64,000 nt of DNA from Asanoa ishikariensis (lineage in GTDB: Bacteria > Actinomycetota > Actinomycetes > Mycobacteriales > Micromonosporaceae): positions 1,364,001-1,428,000 of the forward strand of contig NZ_FNQB01000003.1 in the NCBI RefSeq assembly GCF_900107455.1. The letters run 5' to 3'. Both the position numbers and the translations under genes were made by a program. The notes under the pieces were generated by a model, which did not search any database, was not told the DNA's origin, and saw only the letters and a program-made list of their open reading frames with translations. The first letter of the stretch is position 1; every line of letters starts with the position of its first letter. Of the stretch, positions 54,710 to 63,316 are shown in pieces.

Positions 54710-56248
54710 ATGTCCGCTCCCCCTCGCGCCGACGGCGCCCAGCCCACCGGATCGCTTGCCGCCGGCCGGCTCGGCGTACCCGCGGTGCTCTTCTTCGTGA
54801 TGTCAGCGGCGACCCCGCTGACCGTGGTCGCCGGCGTGGTGACCACCGGCTTCGCCACGACCGGCCTGACCGGCATCCCGGTCGCGTTCGTGGTCATCGG
54901 ACTCGTGCTGGCGGTGTTCTCGGTCGGCTACGTCGCGATGGCGCGGAACCTGGCCAACGCGGGAGCCTTCTACACGTTCGTGGCCCGCGGCGTCGGCCGC
55001 CCGGCCGGCATCGGTGCCTCGTGGGTGGCCCTGGTCGCCTACAACGCGCTCCAGGTCGGCCTCTATGGCGCGATCGGAGCGGCGGCGGGCCCGCTGCTCA
55101 ACGAGTGGTTCGGCTTCAACCGCGAGTGGTGGGTCATCGCGCTGGTCTGCTGGGCGGTCGTCGCCGTGCTCGGTGTGCTGCGCATCGACGTCAACGGCAT
55201 CGTGCTCGCCGTGCTGCTGTGCGCCGAGGTGCTGATCATCCTGGTGTACTCCTTCGCCGACTTGGGCAGCCCCGCGGGTGGTGCGATCAGCACCGCGACT
55301 CTCGACCCGAGCAACCTGTTCGGCGACGGTGTCGGCGCGATCCTGGTGCTGGCGCTGCTCGGCTTCGTCGGGTTCGAGGCCTCGGTGGTGTTCTCCGAGG
55401 AGGCCAAGGACCCCAAGCGGACGGTACGCACGGCCACGTACATCGCGGTCGGCGCCACCGCGGTGCTCTACACGTTCGCGTCGTGGGCAATGACCGTCGC
55501 GACCGGCCCGGACACCATTGTCGAGCGCTCGCAGCAGGAAAGCGTCGGCCTCATCTTCGGCCTGGCCGGTGCCAACCTCGGCGACACCTGGGTGACCATC
55601 GGCGAGGTGCTGTTCGCCACCTCGGTCGCCGCCGCGATGATCTCCTTCCACAACATGATCGCGCGCTACATGTTCGCCCTCGGCCGTGAGCGGGTGCTGC
55701 CGGCCGCGCTCGGCCGGACCAGCGCGTCCACCCATGCGCCGCGCAACGCGTCGCTCGTGCAGTCGGTGATCGGCCTGGTCGTCATCATCGTGTACGCGAT
55801 CGGCGGCTGGGAGCCGACCGTGCACCTGTTCTTCTGGGCCGGCACCTCCGGCGGCCTGGGCGTGCTGTTCCTGATCACCCTGACCTCCCTTGCGGTCCTG
55901 CTGTTCTTCCGCCGCGACGCGCACGGCGAGTCGACGTGGTCGCGCCTGATCGCGCCGAGCGTCGCACTGGTGGCCCTGGCCGTCGTGGTGGTGCTCGCGG
56001 TCGCCAACTTCGACGCGCTGCTCGGCGTCGCACCGGACAGCGCCCTGGCCTGGGCCATCCCGGCGGCGTTCGTGGTGATCGGCCTGGCCGGCGCCGTCTA
56101 CGGGATGTGGCTGAAGACCAGCCAGCCCGACGTGTACGCCGCGATCGGCTCCGGAGGCGCCAAGCCACCGGCGGCCGCCGAGCCGGCCACTGTGGACGCT
56201 GAACCCGCACCGGCCGAGGTGCCGGCGGGCGAGGCGAAGGGCGACTGA
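54710..56248 (+). CDS. APC-family amino acid/polyamine permease
   Basis: 512 residues, about 12 membrane helices. VMSAATPLTVVAGVVTTG and FYTFVARGVGRPAG near the start, GFVGFEASVVFSEEAKDPKRTV in the middle and ALGRERVLPAALGRT are APC signatures. The C-terminal tail after VYAAIGSGG is an Ala/Pro/Glu-rich extension. That tail is repeated in altered form at 57617-57706, beyond the PadR genes. GGAAGG lies nine bases before the ATG. Followed by a strong terminator. Confidence 0.93.
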   Translation: MSAPPRADGAQPTGSLAAGRLGVPAVLFFVMSAATPLTVVAGVVTTGFATTGLTGIPVAFVVIGLVLAVFSVGYVAMARNLANAGAFYTFVARGVGRPAGIGASWVALVAYNALQVGLYGAIGAAAGPLLNEWFGFNREWWVIALVCWAVVAVLGVLRIDVNGIVLAVLLCAEVLIILVYSFADLGSPAGGAISTATLDPSNLFGDGVGAILVLALLGFVGFEASVVFSEEAKDPKRTVRTATYIAVGATAVLYTFASWAMTVATGPDTIVERSQQESVGLIFGLAGANLGDTWVTIGEVLFATSVAAAMISFHNMIARYMFALGRERVLPAALGRTSASTHAPRNASLVQSVIGLVVIIVYAIGGWEPTVHLFFWAGTSGGLGVLFLITLTSLAVLLFFRRDAHGESTWSRLIAPSVALVALAVVVVLAVANFDALLGVAPDSALAWAIPAAFVVIGLAGAVYGMWLKTSQPDVYAAIGSGGAKPPAAAEPATVDAEPAPAEVPAGEAKGD

Positions 56249-56266
56249 CCGGCGCCGCACACCGAC

Positions 56267-56304
56267 CCGAAGGAAGGGCCCCTTTGTCGGGGCCCTTCCT
56301 TCGG
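56267..56304. terminator. 16-bp perfect terminator hairpin
   Basis: CCGAAGGAAGGGCCCC and GGGGCCCTTCCTTCGG around TTTGTC. The CGAAGGAAGGG core recurs in the hairpin at 61953-62008. Confidence 0.85.
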
Positions 56305-56328
56305 TGGCTTCGCAACTCAGCGGCGACC

Positions 56329-56363
56329 TTGTGATACTCAGTTGAGTTGACTATTCTACTGCA
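56329..56363 (+). promoter_or_regulatory. padR promoter with embedded palindrome, leaderless
   Basis: TTGTGA (56329-56334), 17 bases, TATTCT (56352-56357), six bases, then ATG 56364, so the transcript would start on the ATG. ACTCAGTTGAGT (56336-56347) is a perfect palindrome inside the spacer, as for an autoregulatory PadR site. The same design stands before the gene at 20163. Confidence 0.7.
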
Positions 56364-56696
56364 ATGACTATGCGCGAACAGAGCTACTTTGCGCTCGCTG
56401 CGCTGATCGACGGGCCACTCCACGGCTACGCGATCATCAAACGTGCCGAGGAGTTGTCGGGCGGACGGATCCGCATGGCCGCCGGCACCCTCTACGCGGC
56501 CCTCGATCGACTGACCGCCGAGCAGCTCCTGCGGGTCGTCGAGGAGAAAGTGGTCAACGGTCGGGCTCGGCGGTACTACGACCTCACCGACGAGGGCGTG
56601 GCGGCGCTGCGCGCGGAAGCCGATCGGATGCTCCAGGCGGCGCGTGTGGTGACCGAGCGGCGTGCCCCGCGGGTGCGGGCGGTGAAGCCGGCATGA
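56364..56696 (+). CDS. PadR-family repressor
   Basis: 110 residues. Winged helix: YFALAALIDGPLHGYAIIKR, RMAAGTLYAALDRLTAEQLL, ARRYYDLTDEGVAAL. It is translated from a start without ribosome site, and its stop overlaps the membrane gene start (ATGA), so it controls and is co-expressed with that gene. PadR proteins are usually released by a small ligand or envelope stress. Confidence 0.92.
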   Translation: MTMREQSYFALAALIDGPLHGYAIIKRAEELSGGRIRMAAGTLYAALDRLTAEQLLRVVEEKVVNGRARRYYDLTDEGVAALRAEADRMLQAARVVTERRAPRVRAVKPA

Positions 56697-57616
56697 CCCG
56701 GGAAGAGGCACTCGAGGCCCGGTATCGGCAACTGCTGTGGGCGTATCCGAAGCGATACCGCCGTGAACGCGGCGCGGAGATAGTCGGCACGCTGATGGAA
56801 GCCGCCCACGCCAACCAGCAACGGCCGACGGCGCGAGAAGTGACAACCCTGGCCGTACGTGGACTACAGACCCGCGCCGGCACGCACGGCGCACCGTCAG
56901 CGGACCGGGGCCTGCGCGGAGCGCTGCGACTCGCCGTGCTCCTCCTGCTGGCCTATGCGACGGCCGGCCCCCTGGTCGACAGCGGCCATATCATCCCTCG
57001 CATCATCGCCGACCGAGCTGTGCTCTATCCCGTTGAGCTCGTCCAGCCACTGGTTACCGTGGTCGTTGCCTGCGCTGTGGTGGCGGTCGCCGCCGGACGA
57101 TATGTGTGGGGTCTACTGGCAACCCTCAGCGCACTCGCCTTCACCCTGGCCGTGCTGCAGCTCGCCCTCAGCTACGACACCGTCACCCACGACGTGATCT
57201 TCCCGCCGTTCGAACTGACCCGGGATATGGCGGCTGAGGAGCCGGCGACCTGGTTGCTGGCGTTCGCCGCGCTGCTGATCCTGCCATTGATCCGCCGACC
57301 GGTTCGGCACACCAGGCGCCCGGCGCTCTGGCTGCTCGGCGTACCCGTCTGCGCGGTCCTGTTGCCGACCCATTGGAACGTCACGGGCGAACTGCAACCG
57401 GGCACCATGCTGGCCGTCATCGCCGGCTTCCTGATGTGGGTGGCTGTCGACGCCCGCGCAACGGTAGCCGCCGGCCTGCTGCTCATCCCGCTGATCCTGC
57501 TCGCACTGTCACTCAACGGCTTGGATCAGGCCACCTGGCTCTGGACACTGCTGATCGGAACCGGCACCCTCGTCACCACAGGCGCGGTCGGCCTGCACCG
57601 CCAAGCCCAGCTATAG
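56693..57616 (+). CDS. PadR-linked membrane protein
   Basis: 307 residues. A soluble N-terminus with LEARYRQLLWAYPKRYRRER and EIVGTLMEAAHANQQRPTAREV, the sequence that marks the membrane partners of PadR regulators in actinomycetes, then seven to eight membrane helices. It probably acts with the PadR protein as a membrane-status or export unit; its activity is not known. The fragment of a permease gene begins right after its stop. Confidence 0.85.
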   Translation: MTREEALEARYRQLLWAYPKRYRRERGAEIVGTLMEAAHANQQRPTAREVTTLAVRGLQTRAGTHGAPSADRGLRGALRLAVLLLLAYATAGPLVDSGHIIPRIIADRAVLYPVELVQPLVTVVVACAVVAVAAGRYVWGLLATLSALAFTLAVLQLALSYDTVTHDVIFPPFELTRDMAAEEPATWLLAFAALLILPLIRRPVRHTRRPALWLLGVPVCAVLLPTHWNVTGELQPGTMLAVIAGFLMWVAVDARATVAAGLLLIPLILLALSLNGLDQATWLWTLLIGTGTLVTTGAVGLHRQAQL

Positions 57617-57706
57617 GTGTACGCCGCGATCGGCTCGGGAGGCACCAAGCCGGCGTTCGCCGAACCGGCCACCGTGGATCCGGAGCCGACGGCGGAGGAC
57701 GACTGA
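57617..57706 (+). pseudogene. Remnant copy of the APC permease 3' end
   Basis: The 29 codons after the membrane gene read VYAAIGSGGTKPAFAEPATV then DPEPTAEDD and a stop, plainly related to the C-terminus of the APC permease (VYAAIGSGGAKPPAAAEPAT...) at 56136-56248, also at DNA level. No start or upstream part remains. The PadR pair therefore lies between one whole and one broken permease tail, which points to a past duplication or insertion. Confidence 0.8.
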
Positions 57707-57715
57707 CGGTCGTGC

Positions 57716-57745
57716 GCCGGCGAGGGTGGCGCCACCCTCGCCGGC
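57716..57745. terminator. 30-bp perfect palindrome (terminator)
   Basis: GCCGGCGAGGGTGGC followed directly by its complement. Located between the permease remnant and the end of the S1 protease gene; a bidirectional terminator is the simplest reading. Confidence 0.7.
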
Positions 57746-57774
57746 ATGTCGTGCATGGCGCTGCTGGCGTGGGT

Positions 57775-59022
57775 TTACGTCCCGCCGACGACCACTACGG
57801 CGCCGGTTGCCGCCTCGATGCGATGAATGGGTTCGACATCGACGAACTCGTACCTGTCGCTGCAGCTGACGGTGCCGACGGCAACCATGTCGTTCGTCGC
57901 CGCCGTGCCGGTGTTCCAGCGGGTGACCGGCCCACCCGAGTCGCCGCCCACCACGGAGCCGTCGTTCGTGTTGCCGGTTCTGGTGTCCAACTCGATCACG
58001 CGCGACCCATAGCCCGCACAGCCTGCGATGTTGGTGTTAATCACGCGTCCGTATACGAGGCCGCCGTTCGAGCCGGACACGTAGACGGCCGACCCGATGG
58101 CGGGCCAGCCGGTGTTCTTTCCTGAGACTGGATTCAGCGTCGTCGCGTCGCGCTCACCGAACCAGGAGTTGCGGCTGAAGCCGGCGCCGTTCTGGCCGGC
58201 CAGCATCGACACGTCGGTGCCTAGTGTCTGGTAGTTGGAACTGACTCGGAAGTTCCAGCCGTTGTTCCAGAACTGGGTCCCGTTGGTGCCGCAGTGCCCT
58301 GCGGTGGTCATCCAGTTGCTGTTGGTCCCGCCGCGGGTCATCCGAAAACCGGCCGTGCAGAACGCGTCGATAAGCCGAGGGGCATGGTTCGCGGCGGTGA
58401 CGTTGTAGTCGAACAGCGCCGTTCCACCGGGATAGGGACTGCTCGCGACCCGACGGCTCGCGGGGATCTTCCCGGCCTTGGAGATGGCCACCCGCGGGGT
58501 CAGGCCGGTGGACTTGACCGCTGCGGCGATGAGCGCGTCGGCGTCGCCGGAGGCGTTGATGACGATCTGCGCCGCCAGTCGGTCCAGGGAAACGCCGTGC
58601 ACGCTGGCCGCACTGGCACCGGCCCAGCTCCGGCTCTCCTGCAACGCCTTGGTCGCCGCCTCCAGCCGACGCATCGACACAGTGGTCGCCTCGAACCTCA
58701 CCGGAACCTCGCCCGCGAGGCGGGACCGCAGGCTCACCGCGGAGCGCAACCGTCCACCTTCGACGTTCGTGACCTGACGAACGACAAGCTCGCCGGTGGC
58801 CTCGTCGAAGTAGGTGCCACCCGCACCCCCGGGATGAGCGGCGGCGAGCGCTTCCAACCTGTGGAACTGGCTGTTCATCGCCTCCACGTCGACCGATGCG
58901 GCGAAGCCGACGGACGAGATCTCGTTGAGTCCGCCGATCGCGCGCTCTTTCGCGTAGGCGGACGAGGTTGCGATCAGGGTCATCGCGAGGACGCAGCTCG
59001 TGATCACCATGGGTCTGCGCAC
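57775..59022 (-). CDS. Secreted S1-family (chymotrypsin-like) serine protease with propeptide
   Basis: 415 residues: signal peptide (1-24, ending SSAYAKE), a propeptide of about 175 residues (EATGELVVRQVTN, inhibitory-domain style) and a trypsin-like catalytic domain with His in WMTTAGHCG, Asp in LGTDVSML and Ser in VVGGDSGGPVTRW. It would mature outside the cell and digest proteins. GTG at 59022 with GGAGG upstream is chosen over a GTG at 59100. Confidence 0.92.
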   Translation of the reverse strand: MRRPMVITSCVLAMTLIATSSAYAKERAIGGLNEISSVGFAASVDVEAMNSQFHRLEALAAAHPGGAGGTYFDEATGELVVRQVTNVEGGRLRSAVSLRSRLAGEVPVRFEATTVSMRRLEAATKALQESRSWAGASAASVHGVSLDRLAAQIVINASGDADALIAAAVKSTGLTPRVAISKAGKIPASRRVASSPYPGGTALFDYNVTAANHAPRLIDAFCTAGFRMTRGGTNSNWMTTAGHCGTNGTQFWNNGWNFRVSSNYQTLGTDVSMLAGQNGAGFSRNSWFGERDATTLNPVSGKNTGWPAIGSAVYVSGSNGGLVYGRVINTNIAGCAGYGSRVIELDTRTGNTNDGSVVGGDSGGPVTRWNTGTAATNDMVAVGTVSCSDRYEFVDVEPIHRIEAATGAVVVVGGT

Positions 59023-59136
59023 GAAACCTCCTGGTACTTGGCGAACGGGATTCGATGATCTTACGTGCGTCGAATCGACAGGAGCCTGTCCCGTTTTCAC
59101 GCCTCGGAGATGGGTCAGCGAACTTAGTGGTACGGG

Positions 59137-59868
59137 TCAGTTGCCCGCGGCCACGGCCTGCGCGGCCAGGTCGGTCACGTCGACGACCTTCGCGCCCTTC
59201 GGCGGCGCGAACGCCGCCGCGTCGACCTTGTCCGAATAGGAGACCAACTCGATGCTCGTCTTCTCTCCGCTGTGTGTCTCACCGCTGAACGAGGACAGCA
59301 GGCCGGTTTCGGTCACACACACGGAGAACGACTTCATGTCGCCAGGTTGGGCACCGGCCTGCGGGTCCTCGATGCCGTCGACGTCCGCGCAGAGCGAGTC
59401 CTGACCGGCGATCTCGCGGTCGCTGGTGCTGACGTCGGTGCCGGGCACGATCGCGGCGGCCGCGACGAGGCCGAGCGCGAGCTCCGGGGTCAGGAAGCCG
59501 GCACCGCCGACGGCCGCGACGAGATTGGCGTCGGCGGCTCCGGCCACGGCCGCGGTGTTCGGCGCCTTCTGGCATTCGCGCTTGTCACACATGATCATCG
59601 CTTTGGGGGTGGAGATCAGCCGGCTGTCCCCACTCAGGACGGCTGAGTTCGGGGGCTGCTGCACGAACGTGACGGTCGCGTCGTCGGTCTTGTACTTGGC
59701 GGTGTAGGTCAGTTCGGCCGACTTGCCGAGCCGGTCCGAGAACTCGCCGAGGGTCTTGGCGGTGTCGACGGCGTTCTGCACGAGACCGCAGCCGAGGGTG
59801 AGGCCACCGAGCACGACGGCGGCGACGACGGTGGCGACACGAACGGTGTTGCGGTGGTGGTTCGTCAT
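59137..59868 (-). CDS. Lipoprotein of unknown function
   Basis: 243 residues. Lipobox LTLGC (Cys at about 27) after a hydrophobic helix, so it is anchored on the outer face of the membrane. The body has a beta-rich region (SAELTYTAKYKTDDATVTF, VTFVQQPPNSAVL) and two cysteine pairs (MCDKREC; LCADV...VCVTE). No known family is recognised. It is divergent from the baeRF gene. Confidence 0.75.
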   Translation of the reverse strand: MTNHHRNTVRVATVVAAVVLGGLTLGCGLVQNAVDTAKTLGEFSDRLGKSAELTYTAKYKTDDATVTFVQQPPNSAVLSGDSRLISTPKAMIMCDKRECQKAPNTAAVAGAADANLVAAVGGAGFLTPELALGLVAAAAIVPGTDVSTSDREIAGQDSLCADVDGIEDPQAGAQPGDMKSFSVCVTETGLLSSFSGETHSGEKTSIELVSYSDKVDAAAFAPPKGAKVVDVTDLAAQAVAAGN

Positions 59869-59981
59869 GCCAACGAGAGTGGGGCGGGCGCGGCCCGAAC
59901 GCCCGTGCGGCAGGCGACCGCGGCACGAAGCTGGTAGAAGTCGGGCCGTGAGAATTCGGGCTGCGCGGGTAGATGCCGGGC

Positions 59982-61106
59982 ATGGATCTCTCCTACCTGC
60001 GGCCGATCTACGCGCAACCCGGACCCTGGGCGTCGGTCTATCTCGATGCCTCGCGCAGCGACGCGAACGGCGAGCACGAGGTGGCGCTGCGCTGGCAAGC
60101 GCTGGCGGACCGGCTGGCGGCGCAGGGTGCCGACCAGCCGACGATCGACGTCATCGGTGACACGCTGACCAACTACCCCACCCAGCAGGGCCGGTACGGG
60201 CTGGCGGCGTTCGCCCGGGCCGGCCGGGTCGCGCTGGTCGAGCCGATGAACGCGCCGCCGGCGGTCGAGGAGGCCACGTACGCGGAGCTTCCGCACGCGA
60301 TGCCCCTGGTCGCCTTCCGCGGGGAGGACATCCCGTATGTCCGGGTCGTCGCCGACCGGGCCGGCGCCGACCTGGAGGGCATGGCCGTGGCCACCACGCC
60401 GCGGCTGCGCGAGGTCGACCGCGAGGTGCGCGGCCGCGAGCAGTACCCGCTGCACAAGGCGCACTCCGGCGGCGAGTCCCGGGAAGGCGACCGTTTCACC
60501 GTCGACGAGATCTGGAAGCGCAACGCCGGTGACGTGGCCGCCGCGACGGCCGAGTTGGCCGAGGCGGTCGGTGCCGAGGTGGTGGTGGTCGGCGGCGACG
60601 TGCGTACCGTGCCGATGTTCGTGGCGAAGTTGCCCAAGCGCTGGCAGGAGCGCGTGGTGCGCACCGATGCCGGGTCACGGGCAGCGGGCGCCGACGAGGA
60701 GGCCCTGGACGACGTGACCATCCAGGCGATCGCCGACGTGGCCGACCGGCACACCCAGGACGCGATCGACCGCTTCGGCACCCAGGACGGCGAGCACGTG
60801 GCCGCGAGCGGGCTGCCCGACGTGGTGTCCGCGCTCCAGCGCCGGCAGGTCGAGACCGTGCTGCTGGTCAACGACATGTCCTCGACCGACACGCTGTTCA
60901 TCGGGCTCGACGACCCGTCGCTGATCGCGATGGAGGCGGACACCTTGCGGGCCGTGGGCGTCGAGGACCCGCTGCGGGTCCGCGCGGACCAGGCACTGCT
61001 GCGGGCGATCACGGGTACGGACGCCGCATTGGTGCTGGTCGGGCCCGATGAGGTGCCGTTGGAGCACGGCATCGGGGCGGTCATGCGCTGGGCCGACCGC
61101 CCGTAA
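59982..61106 (+). CDS. baeRF2-type (Rv2629-like) protein
   Basis: 374 residues. The N-terminus LSYLRPIYAQPGPWASVYLD, central EADRAGADLEG-type stretch (VRVVADRAGADLEG) and C-terminal VLLVNDMSS and ALVLVGPDEVPLEHGIGAV match the bacterial archaeo-eukaryotic release-factor family 2, which resembles eRF1/Vms1 and is linked to ribosome rescue or hypoxia. The ATG at 59982 is chosen because homologues begin MDLS; an ATG at 59973 is also possible. Confidence 0.85.
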   Translation: MDLSYLRPIYAQPGPWASVYLDASRSDANGEHEVALRWQALADRLAAQGADQPTIDVIGDTLTNYPTQQGRYGLAAFARAGRVALVEPMNAPPAVEEATYAELPHAMPLVAFRGEDIPYVRVVADRAGADLEGMAVATTPRLREVDREVRGREQYPLHKAHSGGESREGDRFTVDEIWKRNAGDVAAATAELAEAVGAEVVVVGGDVRTVPMFVAKLPKRWQERVVRTDAGSRAAGADEEALDDVTIQAIADVADRHTQDAIDRFGTQDGEHVAASGLPDVVSALQRRQVETVLLVNDMSSTDTLFIGLDDPSLIAMEADTLRAVGVEDPLRVRADQALLRAITGTDAALVLVGPDEVPLEHGIGAVMRWADRP

Positions 61107-61150
61107 CTGTTATTTACCCGACTTAGTCCGTTTTCTGCCAACCTCGCGGG

Positions 61151-61175
61151 GTTTTGCGGCCGTTGCTGGGGGTAG
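61151..61175 (+). promoter_or_regulatory. Possible stress-sigma promoter before the SPW gene
   Basis: GTTTT (61151-61155) and GGGTAG (61170-61175) are 14 bases apart, matching the sigma-B-like GTTT/GGGTA pattern. A ribosome site GGAGGA follows before the ATG at 61218. Confidence 0.45.
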
Positions 61176-61217
61176 GCGGCCTGTTGCGAGAAGTAACTAC
61201 GCGCACCTGGAGGAACA

Positions 61218-61949
61218 ATGTCCTACCCACGCAGAGCACGGCCGGACGACCCGGTTCGTGACGGGGTCACGGACCGCAACGGCACCTCCGACAACGGCAT
61301 GTCGGGTAACGGAATGGCCGGTAGCAACGGGACGACCGGCAGCAACGGCATGTCCGGCCGGCATGCCGCAGAGCCGATGGCGACCCAGGGCGGCCAGGGC
61401 GGCCAGGCCCGAATGGAGTCCGGCGCCGGGGCCTATGACGACGGCGGCTCGACCCCACGCATGGCCGACAGCGGCTACGCTGCCGCACCCGCGGCGGCGA
61501 ACGCCCCGGGCATGTCCGACCGCGTCCAGGGGACAGCGATCTCGGCGCCGAACGCGCTGCTCCTGATCGCCGGTGTCTGGCTGATCATCTCGCGCTTCGT
61601 CTTCGACTTCCCGCTGGCCGGCTCGACCGCGGGCGGGGTGCTCAACGGCGTCGTCATCGGCATCGCGGTGGCGGTCATGGCGCTGGTGCGGATGTCCGCG
61701 TACCGCTCGAACCCGCTGATCAACGTGGTCACGGTGGTGGCCGGCGCCTGGATGATGGCGTCGCCGTGGGCCTTCGGGTACCCGCACTTCGGCAGCGGCG
61801 GCCGGCCCGGCTGGAGCGACATCATCGTCGGTGGCGCGATCATCCTCTTCGGCCTGCTGGGCGCGAGCGGCCAGCTCATGCGCCAGCGGACCACGCGTAA
61901 GCGGATGAGCATGCTGCACCGCGGCGGAGGCCGACTGGCAACCCGCTGA
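61218..61949 (+). CDS. SPW-repeat membrane protein
   Basis: 243 residues. The first 110 residues are disordered with an Asn-Gly/Met-Ser repeat (DNGMSGNGMAGSNGTTGSNG) and Gly-rich stretches; then four membrane helices carrying the SPW signature, ISAPNALLLIAGVWLIISRF and VAGAWMMASPWAFGY. SPW proteins are stress-linked membrane proteins of unknown action. GGAGGA stands before the ATG. A bidirectional terminator follows. Confidence 0.9.
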   Translation: MSYPRRARPDDPVRDGVTDRNGTSDNGMSGNGMAGSNGTTGSNGMSGRHAAEPMATQGGQGGQARMESGAGAYDDGGSTPRMADSGYAAAPAAANAPGMSDRVQGTAISAPNALLLIAGVWLIISRFVFDFPLAGSTAGGVLNGVVIGIAVAVMALVRMSAYRSNPLINVVTVVAGAWMMASPWAFGYPHFGSGGRPGWSDIIVGGAIILFGLLGASGQLMRQRTTRKRMSMLHRGGGRLATR

Positions 61950-61952
61950 ACC

Positions 61953-62008
61953 GAAAGGAAAGGGACCCCTGTTAACGCTCAGCGCGTTAACCAGGGTCCC
62001 TTCCTTCG
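61953..62008. terminator. Long imperfect hairpin with GTTAACGC core
   Basis: A left arm containing AAGGGACCCCTGTTAACGC and a right arm GCGTTAACCAGGGTCCCTT around a five-base loop. It lies between the convergent SPW and phosphatase genes. The outer GGAAGGG/CCCTTCC part is shared with 56267-56304. Confidence 0.85.
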
Positions 62009-62011
62009 CGG

Positions 62012-62596
62012 TCAGTGCACCCGCAACCGCCCGATCGGGACGGCACCGGCGGCGAGCCAGCGTTCGACACTGCGGGCGTACGCCCGAACCAGCACCGCCT
62101 CGGTCCGGTGGGTGGCGATCAGCGCCGCCGCCTCGTCCGCGTCGTGCCCGCGCAGCCGCAACACCGCGTAGGTCAGCAGGATCGAACGCCGGCGCCCCTG
62201 GTGACAGTGGATGAGGACCCGGGCCTCGGGCTCGTCGGCAAGGACCAGGGACACGTACTGCGCCGCCGCCGACCATAGTCGCGGGTGCTGCGGCTGGCCG
62301 AAGTCCCACATCGGCGCGTGCACGACCCGGGTCGGCCCGAACAACGCGCGCTCGGCGGCCAGGTCCTGCGAGAGCCAGGTCTGCGTGGTCGACCGGCAGT
62401 TGATCACGTGGGTGATGCCTTCTTCGCGCAGCAGTGGCAGGGTCGCGCCGGTGGGCACGCTGCCGACGGCGATGCGTTCGTCACCGATCCAGCTCAGCCA
62501 GGAGTTGCGCTTGCTCGGCCCGTAGAACCGGGTGCTGTGCCGGTGGAACCAGCGGCGCCACTTGTCCATGATGGACGGCTCAGGGAAGTCCCCCAT
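62012..62596 (-). CDS. Dual-specificity/tyrosine-type protein phosphatase
   Basis: 194 residues. Catalytic loop IHCHQGRRRS (C-x5-R) near residue 133, with the general-acid Asp probably in PMWDFGQPQHP. The N-terminus carries a basic KWRRWFHRHSTRFYGPSKRN. Small bacterial DSPs act on proteins or phosphoinositide-like compounds. The ATG at 62596 is taken; one at 62569 is also in frame. Confidence 0.88.
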   Translation of the reverse strand: MGDFPEPSIMDKWRRWFHRHSTRFYGPSKRNSWLSWIGDERIAVGSVPTGATLPLLREEGITHVINCRSTTQTWLSQDLAAERALFGPTRVVHAPMWDFGQPQHPRLWSAAAQYVSLVLADEPEARVLIHCHQGRRRSILLTYAVLRLRGHDADEAAALIATHRTEAVLVRAYARSVERWLAAGAVPIGRLRVH

Positions 62597-62657
62597 GCCC
62601 CAATGGTGGCAGGTCCCCGCACGCCACGCGGAGGTTCGCGCCCGGATGTCCGGGTCG

Positions 62658-63311
62658 TCAGCGGTGCAGCTCCACTCGCCACCGGAAGATCGGGGCGTCG
62701 GGCTCGCGGAGCTCTTCCACGCGGTCGACGGTCAGCCCGTCGACGGCGAACGCGTCGATCTCGTCGCGGGTCAATGGCCAGGGCGGGCCGCCGAAATCGG
62801 TCTGCGGGTCACGGCCCGCCGCGATCACCAGCAGCGTGCCGCCGGGAGCAACCAAAGGGCCGACCTGGGCGATCGCCGCCCGCCGGGGCGGTTCGGGCAA
62901 CGCCTGCACGGTCATGCTCTCCACGACCAGGTCGAACGCACCGCGCCACTCCCCCGGCGGGTCGAACAGGTCTGCCACGACGTACCGCACGGATGAGTCA
63001 GGGTGCCGCTGCTTCGCGGAGGCGATCGCCGTGGCGGAGATGTCGAACGCGACCACGTCGAAGCCCAGCCCGGCGACGAACTCGGCGTCGCGGCCCAGCC
63101 CGGCCCCGACGACCAGGGCCCGCCGCCCGTCACCGACCACCGCGGACCGGGCTGCCCACTCGGCGAGCAGGCTGTGCGGCGTCGCCCGGTCCCACGGCAC
63201 GGCGACCGCACCGTCGGCCGCCGCCGCGTACAGCCGCTCGAACCAGCCCGTCGGGTCGCCCTCCGCGATCGCTTCGCTGGCCAACTCGCGGGCGTAGGCG
63301 TCCGGGTCCAT
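62658..63311 (-). CDS. Class I SAM-dependent methyltransferase
   Basis: 217 residues. Motif I is ALVVGAGLGRDAEFVAG, followed by VVAFDIS, RYVVADLFD and GGTLLVIAAG. The N-terminal PTGWFERLYAAAADG and later LPEPPRRAAIAQV are typical of a small actinomycete group that includes thiopurine-methyltransferase-like enzymes. It starts six bases from the upstream gene's stop on the same strand, so they are probably co-transcribed. Confidence 0.88.
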   Translation of the reverse strand: MDPDAYARELASEAIAEGDPTGWFERLYAAAADGAVAVPWDRATPHSLLAEWAARSAVVGDGRRALVVGAGLGRDAEFVAGLGFDVVAFDISATAIASAKQRHPDSSVRYVVADLFDPPGEWRGAFDLVVESMTVQALPEPPRRAAIAQVGPLVAPGGTLLVIAAGRDPQTDFGGPPWPLTRDEIDAFAVDGLTVDRVEELREPDAPIFRWRVELHR

Positions 63312-63316
63312 GCTGA

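Noticed and set aside
61261-61340. Tandem repeat around the Asn-Gly stretch as a mobile or CRISPR-like repeat
   Set aside because: The repeats are short, irregular and in frame with the SPW protein's disordered N-terminus.
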